NCBI GenBank assembly: GCA_903813345.2
Contig: CAIIXF020000005.1
Span: forward strand, 21,457,375-21,521,374
Direction of reading: 5' to 3'
DNA length: 64,000 bases
Source: Owenia fusiformis
Taxonomy: Eukaryota > Annelida > Polychaeta > Sabellida > Oweniidae
Part shown: positions 22,295 through 33,877 of the stretch, in pieces
Numbering within the stretch: the stretch's first letter is position 1
How the letters are laid out: every line of letters starts with the position of its first letter
Program-made: the position numbers and the translations under genes
Notes under the pieces: generated by a model
Seen by the model: only the letters and a program-made list of their open reading frames with translations
Databases searched by the model: none
Told to the model about the DNA's origin: nothing

Positions 22295-22809
22295 GTGTTG
22301 AAATTATCTAAATTTTCAAAGGACTTCATTTACATCAGATTTATGAACTGGTTGTATGTTTTAGTGGTAGCAATCATACATGACTTGTATTTAATTATAT
22401 TCAGTGGTCTTTTATTAATGAACCTGTTGCCATCAAGACATAATCACCTCCTAGCAACACTGACTCCTGTTGTCATGGCAATAGTGATCAGTTTTCTAAT
22501 CAGCAATTCTTTAGTCCTCTATCTGTGCCCAAAATTGTCTTATATGGTATGGGGCCCATATTACAATCAAGTTTTAACCGAGGCCTGATAGAACTAAATT
22601 ACCTCTTTGAAACTGCAAATTCAAGTATTAACTTCTTCCTTTGTATGATTTTAAGTGAAAACTTTAAGATGGAACTAAAAGAGATGTGCTGTTATCAGAG
22701 ACAGTCGCGTGAGAGACATTTATCTGTTTATCTAGACCATGTTGTCAAATACAGAGGAGATTTGAACAATTCAAGTGTGAAAACAGAACAATTAAATGCT
22801 ACCTTATGA
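22295..22809 (+). pseudogene. Rhodopsin-family GPCR remnant (TM5/6 to C-tail)
   Basis: Two overlapping plus-strand frames make sense only together. The first (22295-22588) has hydrophobic segments, including a TM6-like VVMAIVISFLISNSLVLYL. The second (22525-22809) has a TM7-like ETANSSINFFLCMILSENF followed by a CCYQRQ-containing, hydrophilic tail that ends NSSVKTEQLNATL. The NSS-x-NF...F pattern is typical of FMRFamide/peptide-type rhodopsin GPCRs, in place of NPxxY. A frameshift within the third extracellular loop (about 22545-22580) separates TM6 from TM7, and TM1-TM4 are absent, so this is a 5'-truncated, single-exon pseudogene or an assembly error. Confidence 0.5.
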
Positions 22810-22843
22810 CAAGTGATCTCCACAGCATTAAAGAAATACAGTA

Positions 22844-23344
22844 CCGTATTATCGCCTATTGGCGCACACTCCCCTATAAGCGCACATGCGACTTTTGAAA
22901 CATGACAAACATTTGTGATCTGAGCAAGAGTAGGAAAACTTACAGAAAAACGATTTTTTTACTCACAAAATTTCATTTCCGGGTAGTAAAAATCCAACTT
23001 CAGGTCTGCGCAAACTTTGATGCGCGGTAGTTATTATGATGATAAAATAAAAGTCAAAACTTTACCTGATAAATATCGCAATATTTCTTTATTCTACCAA
23101 TAGTTAGTCCTTTAAAAACGTAATATTATGGTAAATAAACGACACAAGACATGATTTGGCGTGAAAAAACAGTAAGTAAGATAATATTCATTTCAAACCA
23201 GGCTTCGAATTCTGATTTTCACATATTATCGTCCAATCAAAATGATAACCTTATTGGGACTTTATTGGATTGATTTCTCTCCAATTCCATGGTATTTCAC
23301 CTCAATTTCACAAGCGCACTGTGCGCCAATAGGCGATAATACGG
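22844..23344. mobile_element. Mariner-type MITE
   Basis: TIR CCGTATTATCGCCTATTGGC (22844) and its complement (to 23344), at least 25 bp long, flanked by TA at 22842-22843 and 23345-23346. The 501-bp interior is non-coding. It lies 35 bp past the stop of the GPCR remnant. Confidence 0.85.
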
Positions 23345-23736
23345 TAGGTTGTTTAAATCAGTTGGGAATTTGATAATGATCTCACACCAAGCTGAACAAT
23401 CATTTGTACCCCATTAAAATCGTAAAAAATTGGAATATTGTCCATGTAAAATTAGAATATTTTGTTCATGTAAAAGTGGAATATTTTGTCTAGATTCTTC
23501 TAAATTCACCATTCCGAATAGATAAAATTGCAATTTTGCAGAGTTAAGAAAAAACAGTGATGTCCTTTTATCACAGAAATATTTTTTTCTATCAGCTAAA
23601 AATGATAGATACTGTAGAGAATTTTCATGCTTTATCTTCAGTAAATCAATAAAGTAAAACAAATATTCAAGATTTTGAAAAAATTGTCTACAACAATGAA
23701 AGAATTATAGCAAAATAATATATCACCTTAAAAGAA

Positions 23737-23892
23737 GTTGCTTCATTTTTCTTAGTGATAAGATCAGATTTAGTTTTGTCTAGTTCAGCCCTCATCTTAT
23801 CTGACATTGCCTGTAGACTGTTAATGTGGTCTGAAGCAGAACCTAGGCCCTTCTTGGAATCATCCACCAATTTCTGCAGCCTTACAACCTTA
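23737..23892 (-). CDS. Coiled-coil exon, product unknown
   Basis: The minus-strand exon follows a TTATAAG acceptor and ends AAG|GTGATA, a good donor. It encodes about 52 residues in phase 0, with LQKLVDDSKKGLG, INSLQAMSDKMRAELDKTKS and a KKNEATSFK end. It is charged, with heptad spacing of Leu/Met/Ile, so an alpha-helical coiled coil is likely. With the exon at 25619-25741 it forms part of one minus-strand gene encoding a long coiled-coil protein. The family cannot be named from 90 residues. Confidence 0.6.
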
Positions 23893-23913
23893 TAAGGATA
23901 AGGAAAATATTAA

Positions 23914-25293
23914 CTAGAAAAACAGCAACTCCACGGAGTAGCAAATCCCACCAAACTAAACATATTTTGATTATTAGTGGCCATCTTGAAAATTCCTTCT
24001 TGAGGAGAGCTTGTTTGTCCCTAGGTATTAAATGTAAACCATACACATAAATTAGCATTAATTTCAGTTATCAAAGATTACATTCCTTTTTTACGAAAAA
24101 TGGCAGCCATTTTGAAATTCAGCTGCCATTTTGAAAATCTTTCTCAAACAGAGCTACTTTGTCCCTAGGCATCAGCATACAAAATTTGAACAAAATCCAT
24201 TCACTGCTATTTCAGTTATCAAAGATTACATTTTTTACGAAAAATGACAGCAATTTTAAAATTCAGCTACTATCTTGAAAATTCTTTGTCAACTGAGGTA
24301 CTGTGTCTCTAGGCATCATCATATAAAATTTGATCCAAATCCTTTAACTGGTATTTCAGTTATCAAAGATTACGTTTATTTAATGAAAAATTGGCGCCAT
24401 TTTGATATTTAGCAGCCATACTAAAAATCTCTTCTTCAGTGTAGCTCCTTTGTCCCTAGGCATCAGCATATAAAATTTGAACTAAATCCGTCACCTTGTG
24501 ACTTGTGACTATAGATTATGTTTTTCTGAAAAATGGTGGCCATTTTGAAATTCAGCCGCCATCTTGAAAATTCTTTCTTGAACAAAGCTACTTTTTTCTA
24601 TGCTTCATTATATTAAATTTGAACCAAATCTGTTCACTGGTATTTAAGTTATCAAAGATTATGTTTTTTTACAAAAAATGGGCGCCATTTTGATATTTAG
24701 CAGCCATTTTGAAAATCTCTCCTCAGCATAGCTCCTTTGTCTCTAGGCATCAGCATAAAAAATTTCACCCAATTCCGTAAACTAGTATAATAGTTATCAA
24801 AGATTAAGTCATTTATGAATTTATGCGGCCATTTTGAAATTCAGCCGCCATCTTGGAAATTCTTTCTCGAACAAATCTACTTTGTCCCTAGGCATCATCA
24901 TATAAAATTTGAACTTATTCCGTTCACTGGTATTTGAGTTATCAAAGATTAAGTTTTTTAACGAAAAATGGCCGCCATTTTGATATTTAGCAGCCATTTT
25001 GTAATCGCTTCTTCAGCATAGCTCCTTTGTCTCTAGGCATCAGCATATAAAATTTGAACCAAATCCGTCAACTAGTATATGAGTTATCAAACATTAAATT
25101 TTTTACAAAAAATGGTGGCCATTTTGAAAATTCCTTCTCGAGCAGAGGTTCTACTCCCATGAGGCATAAGCCTATAAAATTTGAATCAAATCCGTCAACC
25201 GGTATTTGAGTTATCACCCAGACAAACAGACAGACGGATGGACGAACGGACGGATGGCTTTCCTATATCCCCCTCGAACTTAGTTTGGTGGGA
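23914..25293 (-). mobile_element. Helentron-associated element (HINE, 'pearl'-like)
   Basis: Minus-strand 5' end TCCCACCAAACTAAGTTCG (25293). The 3' end has the internal mirror of that start (TTTGGTGGGA), then a hairpin GCTACTCC-GTGGAGTTGC, then CTAG at 23914-23917 followed by a T. Asymmetric terminal repeats plus hairpin plus CTRR is the Helitron2/Helentron signature. The middle is about eight ~145-bp units sharing GAGTTATCAAAGATTA and AAAATGGCxGCCATTTTGA, with a GACGGATGGACGAACGG simple repeat near the 5' end. It sits in the intron between the two coiled-coil exons. Confidence 0.85.
24000..25205. repeat. Central tandem array of the HINE
   Basis: The GAGTTATCAAAGATTA word recurs at about 24068, 24216, 24358, 24649, 24798, 24939 and 25082, with diverged copies between. 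The unit is about 142-148 bp. Confidence 0.85.
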
Positions 25294-25618
25294 TAATGAT
25301 ATGATTATCCAAACATATCTGCTTGACAATAAGTTAGCTTGTACGCAGTATTTCAACTTTCACGGGCCTGTTTCTGAAAAATAGAATTATAATTCTGATA
25401 ACAGTTTTAACTGTTGCATTGACATATTTGAACTTGGGAATTGTGATCCAGAATATTTTTGAAGAATTGCTCCAGGTTGAACTTTTAGGCTGACTGTAAA
25501 ATATTGACATCAAATGTCAATATTTTCAAGATATACTTTGCCATTAATTTGTCAGTTTTATGTCAAATCTAAAAAAATTACAATCTAGTTCTGGATAATA
25601 AAAATTAAATTCAATAAC

Positions 25619-25741
25619 CTCATCTTGGGCTGTTGTGAGATCTGAGGTAAGCTGGGCTTTCATTTGGTCATACTCTGCCTTAATGGAGTCCCTCTCGTGG
25701 CTATGTCGACTTCTCTCAGACTCCAATTGACCCTGGAGATC
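25619..25741 (-). CDS. Coiled-coil exon, product unknown
   Basis: A 123-bp exon, exactly 41 codons, phase 0 at both ends: acceptor TTGTTTATAG before 25741 and donor GAG|GTTATT at 25618-25619. It encodes DLQGQLESERSRHSHERDS then IKAEYDQMKAQLTSDLTTAQ. The strongly charged heptad pattern indicates a coiled coil of the kind found in cytoskeletal, Golgi or centrosomal proteins. The next exon visible downstream is 23737-23892 after a 1.7-kb intron that holds a HINE. No upstream exon was found, because a MITE occupies 25811-26517. Confidence 0.6.
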
Positions 25742-25810
25742 CTATAAACAATAAAACATGCACAGTTACTTTCATCCTTAACAAACTTACTTTCCAAGGT
25801 CGACATTTAA

Positions 25811-26517
25811 GGTGGCCTAAAGTGGGTTTTTTTTTCGTGAAGCCACTCAGTAAAAAATTACAATTTCTCTGCACCCTGATGTCCAATCAACATCATTCGA
25901 GTATCTATGTGTTCCTGAAACGTTTGGGCATCCGGTAATGACAACGTCTACCCAATGTTTGCATGCGAAATTGATGTAATTCATGACTGAAATCGGGAAG
26001 ACAAAAATATGTGATATTCTTTCAAAATTGTTTATAATAACTATTTACAAAAATGTTCCGGAGACACATAAATCCATTAAGGTAAGGTTTGTTTTAAAGT
26101 CGAAAAGCCCACATAAGACAATACAAACCCAGATAAAACCCGGAAGACTGCAGATCTCATGTAATGATTTACGTTCATGTAAACAAGTAAAGTACATATA
26201 ATCCCAATATAAAACACTGGCTTACGTGACACGTTATAACATGGATCTTCAAATAAAACCTTAGCCAAGTTGATTAGAGTTTCTGGAACACTTTTGTAAT
26301 AGTTTTCACAAGCAATTTTGTTTGTGAATTTCAAATTTTCAGTCATAAATTACTTCAATTTCTCTTGCAAACTTTGGGTAGACGTTGTTATTCCTGGACG
26401 CCCAAACGTGTCAGGAACACATAAGATACTTGAATGATATTGATATGACATCAGGTTGGAGAGAAATCATAATTTTACTGAGTGGCTTCACGAAAAAATA
26501 AAAAAGGCTATACGCCT
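25811..26517. mobile_element. TTAA-flanked MITE with long inverted arms
   Basis: Arms of about 180 bp sharing TTTTTTCGTGAAGCCACTCA and CCTGATGTC at one end and their mirror at the other, flanked by TTAA at 25807-25810 and 26518-26521. TTAA duplication suggests the piggyBac/Kolobok type (inference). The ORFs at 25983-26201 and 26077-26346 overlap on opposite strands within these arms and are not genes. Confidence 0.65.
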
Positions 26518-26521
26518 TTAA

Positions 26522-27714
26522 GGCAATACCTCAATTTTACATCCTTTTTATTTTAGTCCAAAAAGGACCACGGAAAGTATCGCCCTTAATTCTTTTGCCA
26601 GTAGTTTCTGGCTCTAACAAATAAATGCATATGAAATACAAATATATTCAAAGAATGGTTTCAAGTACAATTGGAATATCTCATAATCCCCGTTTAATCC
26701 ACCCATCAACAAGCTTCTTTTCAAAATATATTCATCAATTTCGCCATCATCCATCGTATTTTCTACAATTTTTCATGCAAAGTTACAATGTATTTGAACA
26801 CATATTTCATCACTCTTAATATATATCCAGTACCAATAGCTATATCTCACCAATGCATCATCATCATTAATAGTAATGCTAATAGTTATGTAGTTTTTTA
26901 CATGTAAATGTCTTCTTTTTTCCTTCCTTTATAATTGTTATAATTTTTGTTTGAATATATAAGCACAAATGCCAAAGGGAAGGGTGACTAAAAACTTTAA
27001 AGAAACCCAACAAGAAAAGCAAACTGTAAGTGTAAATCTGTCAAAAGAAAAGTAGACCCAATATATCCAAAAACCATGAACTAACGTGAAAAGAAACAAT
27101 GTCTAACATCCCCCTCGCCCCTCCAATCGAGAACCAATATCACAATCCAGGACCAGAACACCAAGGGACATTTCATTCATACTGAAGTCATTACAATACA
27201 TGTTGAAGAAAAATTGAAAAAATTGATAGCCAACTACTCATAACATCAAAAATAGTTGTAGATACTAGTACTCATAAAAGATAGAGAACATGCACATGTA
27301 GAGAACATGAACATGTACTTGACCCCAAGGGGTGTGAATGTACTTGAAGAATAAATAAATATGAAGGATTCCTCTTGGATTAGGATTATGATAATCCAAC
27401 AAAAGGGGATCCAATGGGGAATGTCTTGTCTTTGCTATGCTTTTAGTACAGCGCACTCAGATAAGATGTCATTAGTGTACCATAAAGTAAGTTCAAAATG
27501 TTTGGATGGTTACCCTGTTTGATCAATGGAGCATATCCCCTGCATTTCTCAAACAATTCTGAATTATGTCAAGTTGACTGTTTTATGTTTGAGTGCAGTT
27601 AAACCTGTTTGTGCGTGTGTAACATTTTCTAAGAAATTCTGAATACCTCTCTATATGATAATTTGAACAGGTTTTCTGTATCTGGTTTATCACTAATGAT
27701 TCATGAGATGTACA
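26522..27714. other. Intergenic or intronic DNA
   Basis: No gene supported. Repeated ACATGTAC/ATGTACTTGA words lie at 27290-27340. Confidence 0.4.
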
Positions 27715-27899
27715 GTACATCAGCATATAAAATTGGAACCAAATCCATCCACTGGTATTTGAGTTATCAATGATTACATTTTTTAGGAAAAATGGCGGCC
27801 ATTTTGAAATTCAGTGGCCATCTTGAAAATGTCTTCTTGAGCAGAACTTCTTTGTCTCTAAGCATCAGCATATAGAATTTGAACAAAATCCATCAACTG
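27715..27899 (-). mobile_element. HINE fragment, distal part
   Basis: About one and a half HINE array units (ATCCATCCACTGGTATTTGA, AATGGCGGCCATTTTGAAAT), cut at ACTGGTA. The same copy resumes with GTATTTGAGTTATC at 50583, after the 22.7-kb insertion. Confidence 0.7.
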
Positions 27900-28342
27900 G
27901 TATAGACAAGTAGGAAAATCCTCCAAAGCCTTAAAATAAGGGAGTTTAATATTTTACTGACCCCCAGCAATATCTTAGTACCATCGGAAACCTCTGATAT
28001 CATGCATTGCAAATTTTAGGTTTAACAGAATTTTGACTCGGGCCGTTACCATGGAAACGAAGGCTATAAATAACTTCCACTTTTAACGAGTGTTAATACG
28101 ATAAAATATATATTCCCATATATCTTTTTTATTTTCTATCAGATAATTATAATATGGGTATCAAATGAAAGCTCATGATCGCATCTTTACAATGAGGTAT
28201 GAATTATGCAAATTATTCATTTACATAACCATTTTGATGTCATAACTGACAATTTTTAAATTAAATTTAAGGCAAGCGCAAGGAGACTTAAATAATTTTA
28301 TACAGAGTAATTATCCAATCAATTTCTTAGTTTCACTTTCGC

Positions 28343-28903
28343 CTGTGTCTAGGGTTACCATATCTTAGCAAGTAGCCATCACATGGTGCGCACGTCAAGG
28401 CTTCACATTATATGTTTAAGCAATCAGTTAGCCAAATACATGTATACCTAACTTCAATACTTTGAATATTAAAGAAAACTTAATTTGCCGCCATCCTCCC
28501 CGCTAACAACCTCCAATAATGAACATTCTGCCGTTATTTTAGGTAACTTATTATAGATGTCTCTCGCATTGTATGTTAACCTCTTTACCACTCAGGCGAG
28601 TAAACATAGATGGCATATGAGTACTCCTCTTATACCTCTATCTAAATCAATGAAAGTCACTTACCGATGACTTTTTTAGTCAACCATCTAAAAACATTAG
28701 GTAATATTATGTAATGTTATGTAATATACTCAATATTAGGTAATATCATGTTTGCATTGTTAGATTATGTAATATCATATTATATGTAAACACTATTATA
28801 TTTGTATTGTTCATATAAAAAACTACATTATGTAATAAATATGTATATATTTACAGTATAATAAAAAATAATAAACGGCTACGAGATAGCCCTAGACACG
28901 CCA
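28343..28903. mobile_element. Possible small inverted-repeat insertion in the left arm
   Basis: GTGTCTAGGG at 28345 and its mirror CCCTAGACAC at 28890-28899 bound a stretch absent from the right arm. Target duplication is ambiguous (CGCC-like). The sequence includes many TAATATTATGTAA words. Confidence 0.4.
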
Positions 28904-29705
28904 ACTACTTTATTACTGTTACCTTGATTGAGAAGTTATGAAGTATAAAAGATTTTAACATAAAACTTAGCTGTGTACCTGTGTACAATGTATTTTTTCG
29001 TTTTTCATATTCATTTGGAAGAGTACGGTGAGCTATAAAATAATGTATAAAATATGCCATTTCGGTCAAATAAATTTCTTTATTGACCTCCAAAAGGGTA
29101 ACATGCACAATCAAAAAATTGTTTTGAAACTGATCCTCTTTGAAAGAAATATCAAAAAGAAGTTTTATCTTGGGGTATCGCTTTCGTTTTTCGTCAGATA
29201 ATTTAATGTTTGGTATCAAATGAAAGGTAATGCTTTTTCCTTTTTGATGATGTTTAATTTATGCAAAATAGCTCATTAGCGTTTCAATTGTGACATCATT
29301 ATTGACATAATTAACACAAAAATGTCAGAAAAGTCAAATGTATGTCATTTATGTTAAAAGGTATAGAACTGTTATTTTCTATCGGATAAAGGTACCATCT
29401 GTATGCTTGTCATTCATTCCTTTCTAAAATATATATCAAAAACATCTAGTACATCACATTAAACATTGTGAATTGTGATTGAATAAGAGCCTTATTAAAT
29501 GTGTGTTTTCCCAATTTTGCAAGAAAAAATATCACACCATTTTTTCAATAGCCATAAGACACATTTTAGTACAAAAACAAATTGATGAAGGGGTGGGGGT
29601 CAGTAGTTATTTACGCATGTAGTGGGGATTTGAGACGGGAATATCACAAGGATGATATTCATATCATCCAAGAGGTATTACCAATATCACCCCGACAGGT
29701 GAATA

Positions 29706-30226
29706 CTGTAGATTGGGTTAACTTGGCGCTACTTAATTTGGCGATTTTGTCATTTTTGCCATATTGGCGGCCATTTGCGCGGATATGCAAAAAAAAAATT
29801 AAAAATTAAATCCAATATTAAACTTACGCGCTGTTTGCGAATTACAATGTAAATGGGCATGTTTGGCTATGTTCATTTTTTATTTTGAGGACCACTGGCG
29901 ATATTCACCACGTTTGTTCATTTTTGTGAGATCATCCTTTACATTTTGCACTTCGATCGATGCTGCTACTATACCATGCTTTTCCTTTCTAGCTTTTCCC
30001 TGAATATTAATGAATGACTGACCAGTTCTGAGCCAATATATGAGAGACATTTTTTCATATTTTTGGAAAAAACTAAACCGGAAGTGACCTAAATACACTG
30101 GAGGAAATACCCTAGATAATTCCCGGGGATTCATTCTAAATTTTGGCGAAGATTTATATTGGCGAATTTTTCAATTTCGCCAAATTCGCCAAATAAAAGC
30201 GGGCGCCAAATTAACCCAATCTACAG
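29706..30226. mobile_element. Mariner-type MITE in the left arm
   Basis: TIRs CTGTAGATTGGGTTAA (29706) and the complement (to 30226), flanked by TA at 29704-29705 and 30227-30228. The 521-bp element is absent from the homologous right arm near 49400, confirming an insertion. No coding sequence. Confidence 0.85.
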
Positions 30227-30854
30227 TAATCATATCAGCCTGATAGATGAATAAGGACACTTTACCATGATCAAAAGCAATATCTACCAAAAAAGAAACA
30301 ATTAGAAATAACATTGGAACAGAAATAAAAAAAATAGGACCCATGGTCCTGTGCTCACACAGTTTGGAACCTTCAGAGGAATGTACGAGGGTTGTCCCAG
30401 AAGTAATGCACTATATGCTCTAACTTTATTGAATATTCTTCAATTCAGCTGAAATTTTGTGTATATAACAATTGAAGTTTTATCTATTATATCCTGAAGT
30501 TTCAGCATCAAATATTAATATTAAGTCTTAATATGGTTGCTATAGCAACATGGGGGTAGGGGTGGGCGGGGCAGGTACCAATTTGTCTAATTATGAAAAG
30601 ATCCAAAGTGTTATTTTATTAATATTTCTTTCTTTTAAATGATCAAAATTTTTCGGAAATTGTTAAATTTATTCAGCATGATGTTGACCAAGTACAAATA
30701 ATGACATTTAGCACTGTCATGTCATAATACCACGGTTCAATAGTCACAAATTCAAATATAGTCGCAGTCAAAAAATTGCAAAATGGCTGCAATTCTTACC
30801 TGATAACAGAAGGCCTTGCGTTTGGTGGCCTAATTTCATACTTCACTTGGACTC

Positions 30855-31058
30855 ACAGCCACGCATAACTGATGCTACCATGAAGAAAGTATAAAAGGAG
30901 GATATACCAGATAGAATTACACATATGAGGTGGCAGAAGAGATTCAAAAGAGATGACTGGACCCTGGATGACAACTCCAAACATGGGAGGTAAAAACTCC
31001 ACAAGTCACAGTGGAAGAAATTGCCAAGAGTGTTTTTCCTGACAGGCATCAAAAGTTC
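30855..31058 (+). pseudogene. mariner transposase N-terminal (HTH) remnant
   Basis: The plus frame reads KEDIPDRITHMRWQKRFKRD followed by DWTLDDNSKHGR. After a one-base shift it continues KTPQVTVEEIAKSVFPDRH. This is the mariner paired-like helix-turn-helix region: RW..RF.. then DD...GRP and the VTVEEIA helix of the second HTH. A stop in place of a Tyr-like codon upstream and the frameshift near 30992 show decay. No DDE/D catalytic block follows, only non-coding DNA and a nested insertion. Confidence 0.65.
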
Positions 31059-31335
31059 ATAACATGCAAAGGGCAATATTTTGAGAAAATGTGAAATGGG
31101 ACACTGTGTTATATACATCCATTAAATCTAGGATGTGCTCATAGTAATTTAGTATCTTAAAATGTATTTTTGAGCATACCTCTTATTGCTACACAAAATG
31201 GTATTTGTTGATAAATTATTTCATATTTTAAATTTTTTATTCATTTTGACGTGACTGCATAACCTGCCCCGCCCTACCCAAACTCACCAACTTGATTTTA
31301 TGATAACATCAATATAGTTTTATCAGTCAACATGA

Positions 31336-31729
31336 AAAGGACGATTCTCGGTTTGGAGAACGAAGTTCACCAATCTAAATGAGCATTATCCCTGCTTCGG
31401 ACAAATTTGATTTTTTTACATAATATAGATTTGAATGTCTTCTTTTGAATAGTCATAATTTAATTTGGGTAATATTTCTAGATTTTTCGCAAAAAAATGT
31501 TAGCGCAGTACACTTATGAACTTCTTTCCCCAAATCGAGACTTGTATTTTATGGAATCGGTCTAATTGAGCGTTATCCCTGCTTCAGACCAATTTGTTAT
31601 TTTTACATCTTGTAGATTTAAATGTCCTCTTTTGAATATTTATTGTTTAATTTGGGTAATATTTCTATATTTTTCATGAAAAAATTATTAGCCCCGGAGA
31701 CTGTTCTCCAAACCGAGAATCGTCCTTTG
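31336..31729. mobile_element. 394-bp TIR element with internal duplication
   Basis: Perfect 26-bp inverted termini starting AAAGGACGATTCTCGGTTTG at 31336 and mirrored at 31704-31729. Inside, a ~187-bp unit is present twice (from about 31375 and 31562; shared TTATCCCTGCTTC and TTTAATTTGGGTAATATTTC). No target duplication could be read. Confidence 0.7.
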
Positions 31730-31869
31730 TAGAATAATCAAAATGTCTCTGAGGAACATTTACTGAAAATTTCATGGAAAAATATCAATTATTGATAAAG
31801 TTAGAGCATATAGTGCATTACTTCTGGGACAACCCTCGTATATCCTGACTTTCAAAAAAAAATATTGAT

Positions 31870-32147
31870 TTAGATTTGTAGTCTTGAACTTTGAGAAACT
31901 TAGATAGCACAGTTGTGTGACCTAGTTTGATGACCTTTGACCTTGAAAATTTTACTTATTCAGAGCTCAGTAAGGTCTTTTGTGATTAAGCTGACCAAAA
32001 TTTACATCCAAAAATCAACTTTTTTGACCGTTCAAAGGTCACTGAAGGTCAAATCCTAAAACTAATGTCAGATTTGAACTCCTGGTAACTTGTAGATGAT
32101 TTTAAAAAAAATTGGTCAAATTGAAGCAAGTTGAAAAATAACTTATT
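31870..32147. repeat. Diverged unit(s) of the 135-bp satellite
   Basis: Contains TTGACCGTTCAAAGGTCA, GAAGGTCAAAT, AACTTGTAGATGATTTTAAA and GAAGCAAGTTGAAAAA in the same order as the array at 6063-7455. Confidence 0.75.
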
Positions 32148-33877
32148 AGACTCCAGATGTCAATCTGGAGTCTATTGTTTTTGCCAGTATTCTTCTTCTT
32201 CTTCTTCTTATTATTTTTCTTTAAGAGTTTTTTCAATAACTATAAGGTATCCAGTAAAGACCATTATACAGTTCATTTAGGTTCAGTATCTAGTTGGTGG
32301 GAAATTGGGTCAAATTTTTATCTAGGTCAAAGGTCAAGAACTAGGTCAAATCCAGTACTTTGTCACTTTTTTCGATTTTCTCGGTCGTCCTTCAATATTT
32401 TTGATCCGGTTTTTTTTCATTGTGTTCCTCATAAAAAAGTAGAAAATCTAGAGTCGATTTAGTTTTTTGGTATCTCAAACCGATTTCGAGATATCAGTGT
32501 CCGAAAACGAGGTCCAAAAAAAAGTTCTCCGAATCCAATGTCCAGGATATCAGTCTTATGGGAAATTTTCTCAGGATTCCGAATCTGAAAACCAAATTTC
32601 GATTTGACTTCAGGTTCAGAAGTTATGGCGTTTTGAAAATTCAAAAATCGCTAAATTTGGTGCCCCATGTTAATTCAATGGGAAAAAATATTTTTTTGAA
32701 GTGTAAAATACGAGATACAGACTAAGCACAGCTAAACATAATGGAAGCCCATAAAAGAAAGGGACCTCAAAACCTTCTTTTCATAAAAATTTGGACACCA
32801 AAATGCCTAGGTCAAAATCTAGGTCAAATTCAAAGTTTTTCCTTATTTTTGCGATTCTGACACTACAGATTAATTATATTCTTCAAAATTTTGTATACAT
32901 GTAGCCAAGAGTGTGCTAATAGTGTTAGCCTTTTGCCGTCAGAAAGTATTTTGACACACTTTTGAGATATGGTGTCCGAAAAGTAGGTCAAAATAAAAAA
33001 TTCTCCAAATTTAACGTTTGAGTTATGAATTAAGTATAGAATTTTCTCAGGAATCCGAATCTGCAAATCAAATTTCGATCCGACTTCCTGTTCGGAAGTT
33101 ATGACATTTTGAAAGCTCAAAAATCGCTAAATTTGGTGCCCCATGTTATGTCAATGGGAAAAAAGGCTACCTAACTTCAAAATTTGGACACCAAAATCCC
33201 CAGGTCAAAATCTAGGTCAAATTCATAGTTTTTCCTTATTTTTGCGATTCTGACACTATGTTTAAATGATTTGCTTCAAAATTTTGTATACAGGTAGGAC
33301 AAAGTGTGCTAATAGTGTTAGCCTTTTGCCGTCAGTAAGTATTTCTACCCACTTTTGAGATATGGTGTCCGAAAAGTAGGTCAAAATAAAAAGTTCTCCA
33401 AATTTAACATATGAGTTATGAATTAAGGGTAGAATTTTCTCAGGAATCCGAGTCTGCAAATCAAATTTCGATCCGACTTCCGATTCAAAAGTTATGGCGT
33501 TTTGAAATTTCGAGAAAAATCGATCTGATGGTATCCTGATAGAAAGTCAAGAGTAGAGAAGAAAATATTGAAAAATGCATCCATTCTTCCTTTGTGATCC
33601 TATCATATCCTTCTTATCTACCTTTCCTTCATATCCTCTCCTTCCTATCCTTCCTATTCTATTCCCTCTTCATATTCTATTCTATCATTCTTTCTTATTC
33701 TATCCTATCGTTCCTTCCTATTCTAGCCTATCCTTCCTTCCTTTTTCATCCATCCATCCATCTTTTTCTGGATGACTCAGCTTATTTTGGATGACTCGGC
33801 TTATTCTGGATGACTCGGCCAAAAAAAGTCTAGATCTGGAGTCTGAAATTGAACTTCGTTCAATTTCCAAAGTCTAG
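32148..33877 (+). mobile_element. Second Helentron-like family
   Basis: The 5' end starts AGACTCCAG (32149). Near the 3' end lie the internal mirror CTGGAGTCT (33836), a perfect ten-pair hairpin GAAATTGAAC-TTC-GTTCAATTTC, and then CTAG at 33874-33877 followed by T. This is the same asymmetric-repeat, hairpin and CTRR layout as the HINEs but with unrelated sequence. Inside are two ~395-bp repeats (from about 32815 and 33205, shared TTTTGCGATTCTGACACTA) and a pyrimidine tract at 33575-33760. Confidence 0.75.
33575..33760. repeat. Pyrimidine-rich (TTCCTATCC-like) tract
   Basis: About 185 bases almost free of purine runs on the plus strand, built from CCTTCCTATCCTTC-type words. The two overlapping ORFs here are low-complexity translations. 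Confidence 0.8.

Larger units (their letters stand above)
30386..31839 (+). mobile_element. mariner element
   Basis: TIR CGAGGGTTGTCCCAGAAGTA extending to about 44 bp, its mirror ending at 31839, and TA at 30384-30385 and 31840-31841. The length is 1454 bp, of which 394 bp are a further insertion (31336-31729). It contains a transposase N-terminal remnant, and the catalytic part appears deleted. Confidence 0.85.

Noticed and set aside
24000-25205. Regularly spaced repeats considered as a CRISPR array
   Set aside because: Units are ~145 bp and contiguous without unique spacers; the genome is eukaryotic and the array is the HINE core. The same applies to 6063-7455 and 62386-63470.
26077-26346. 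89-codon minus ORF with hydrophobic segment
   Set aside because: Lies mostly in the inverted arm and interior of the TTAA MITE, and overlaps another ORF on the opposite strand; no domain.
33575-33794. Two overlapping 66-codon ORFs rich in Ser, Phe, Leu and Pro
   Set aside because: Translations of a pyrimidine-rich tract in two frames.
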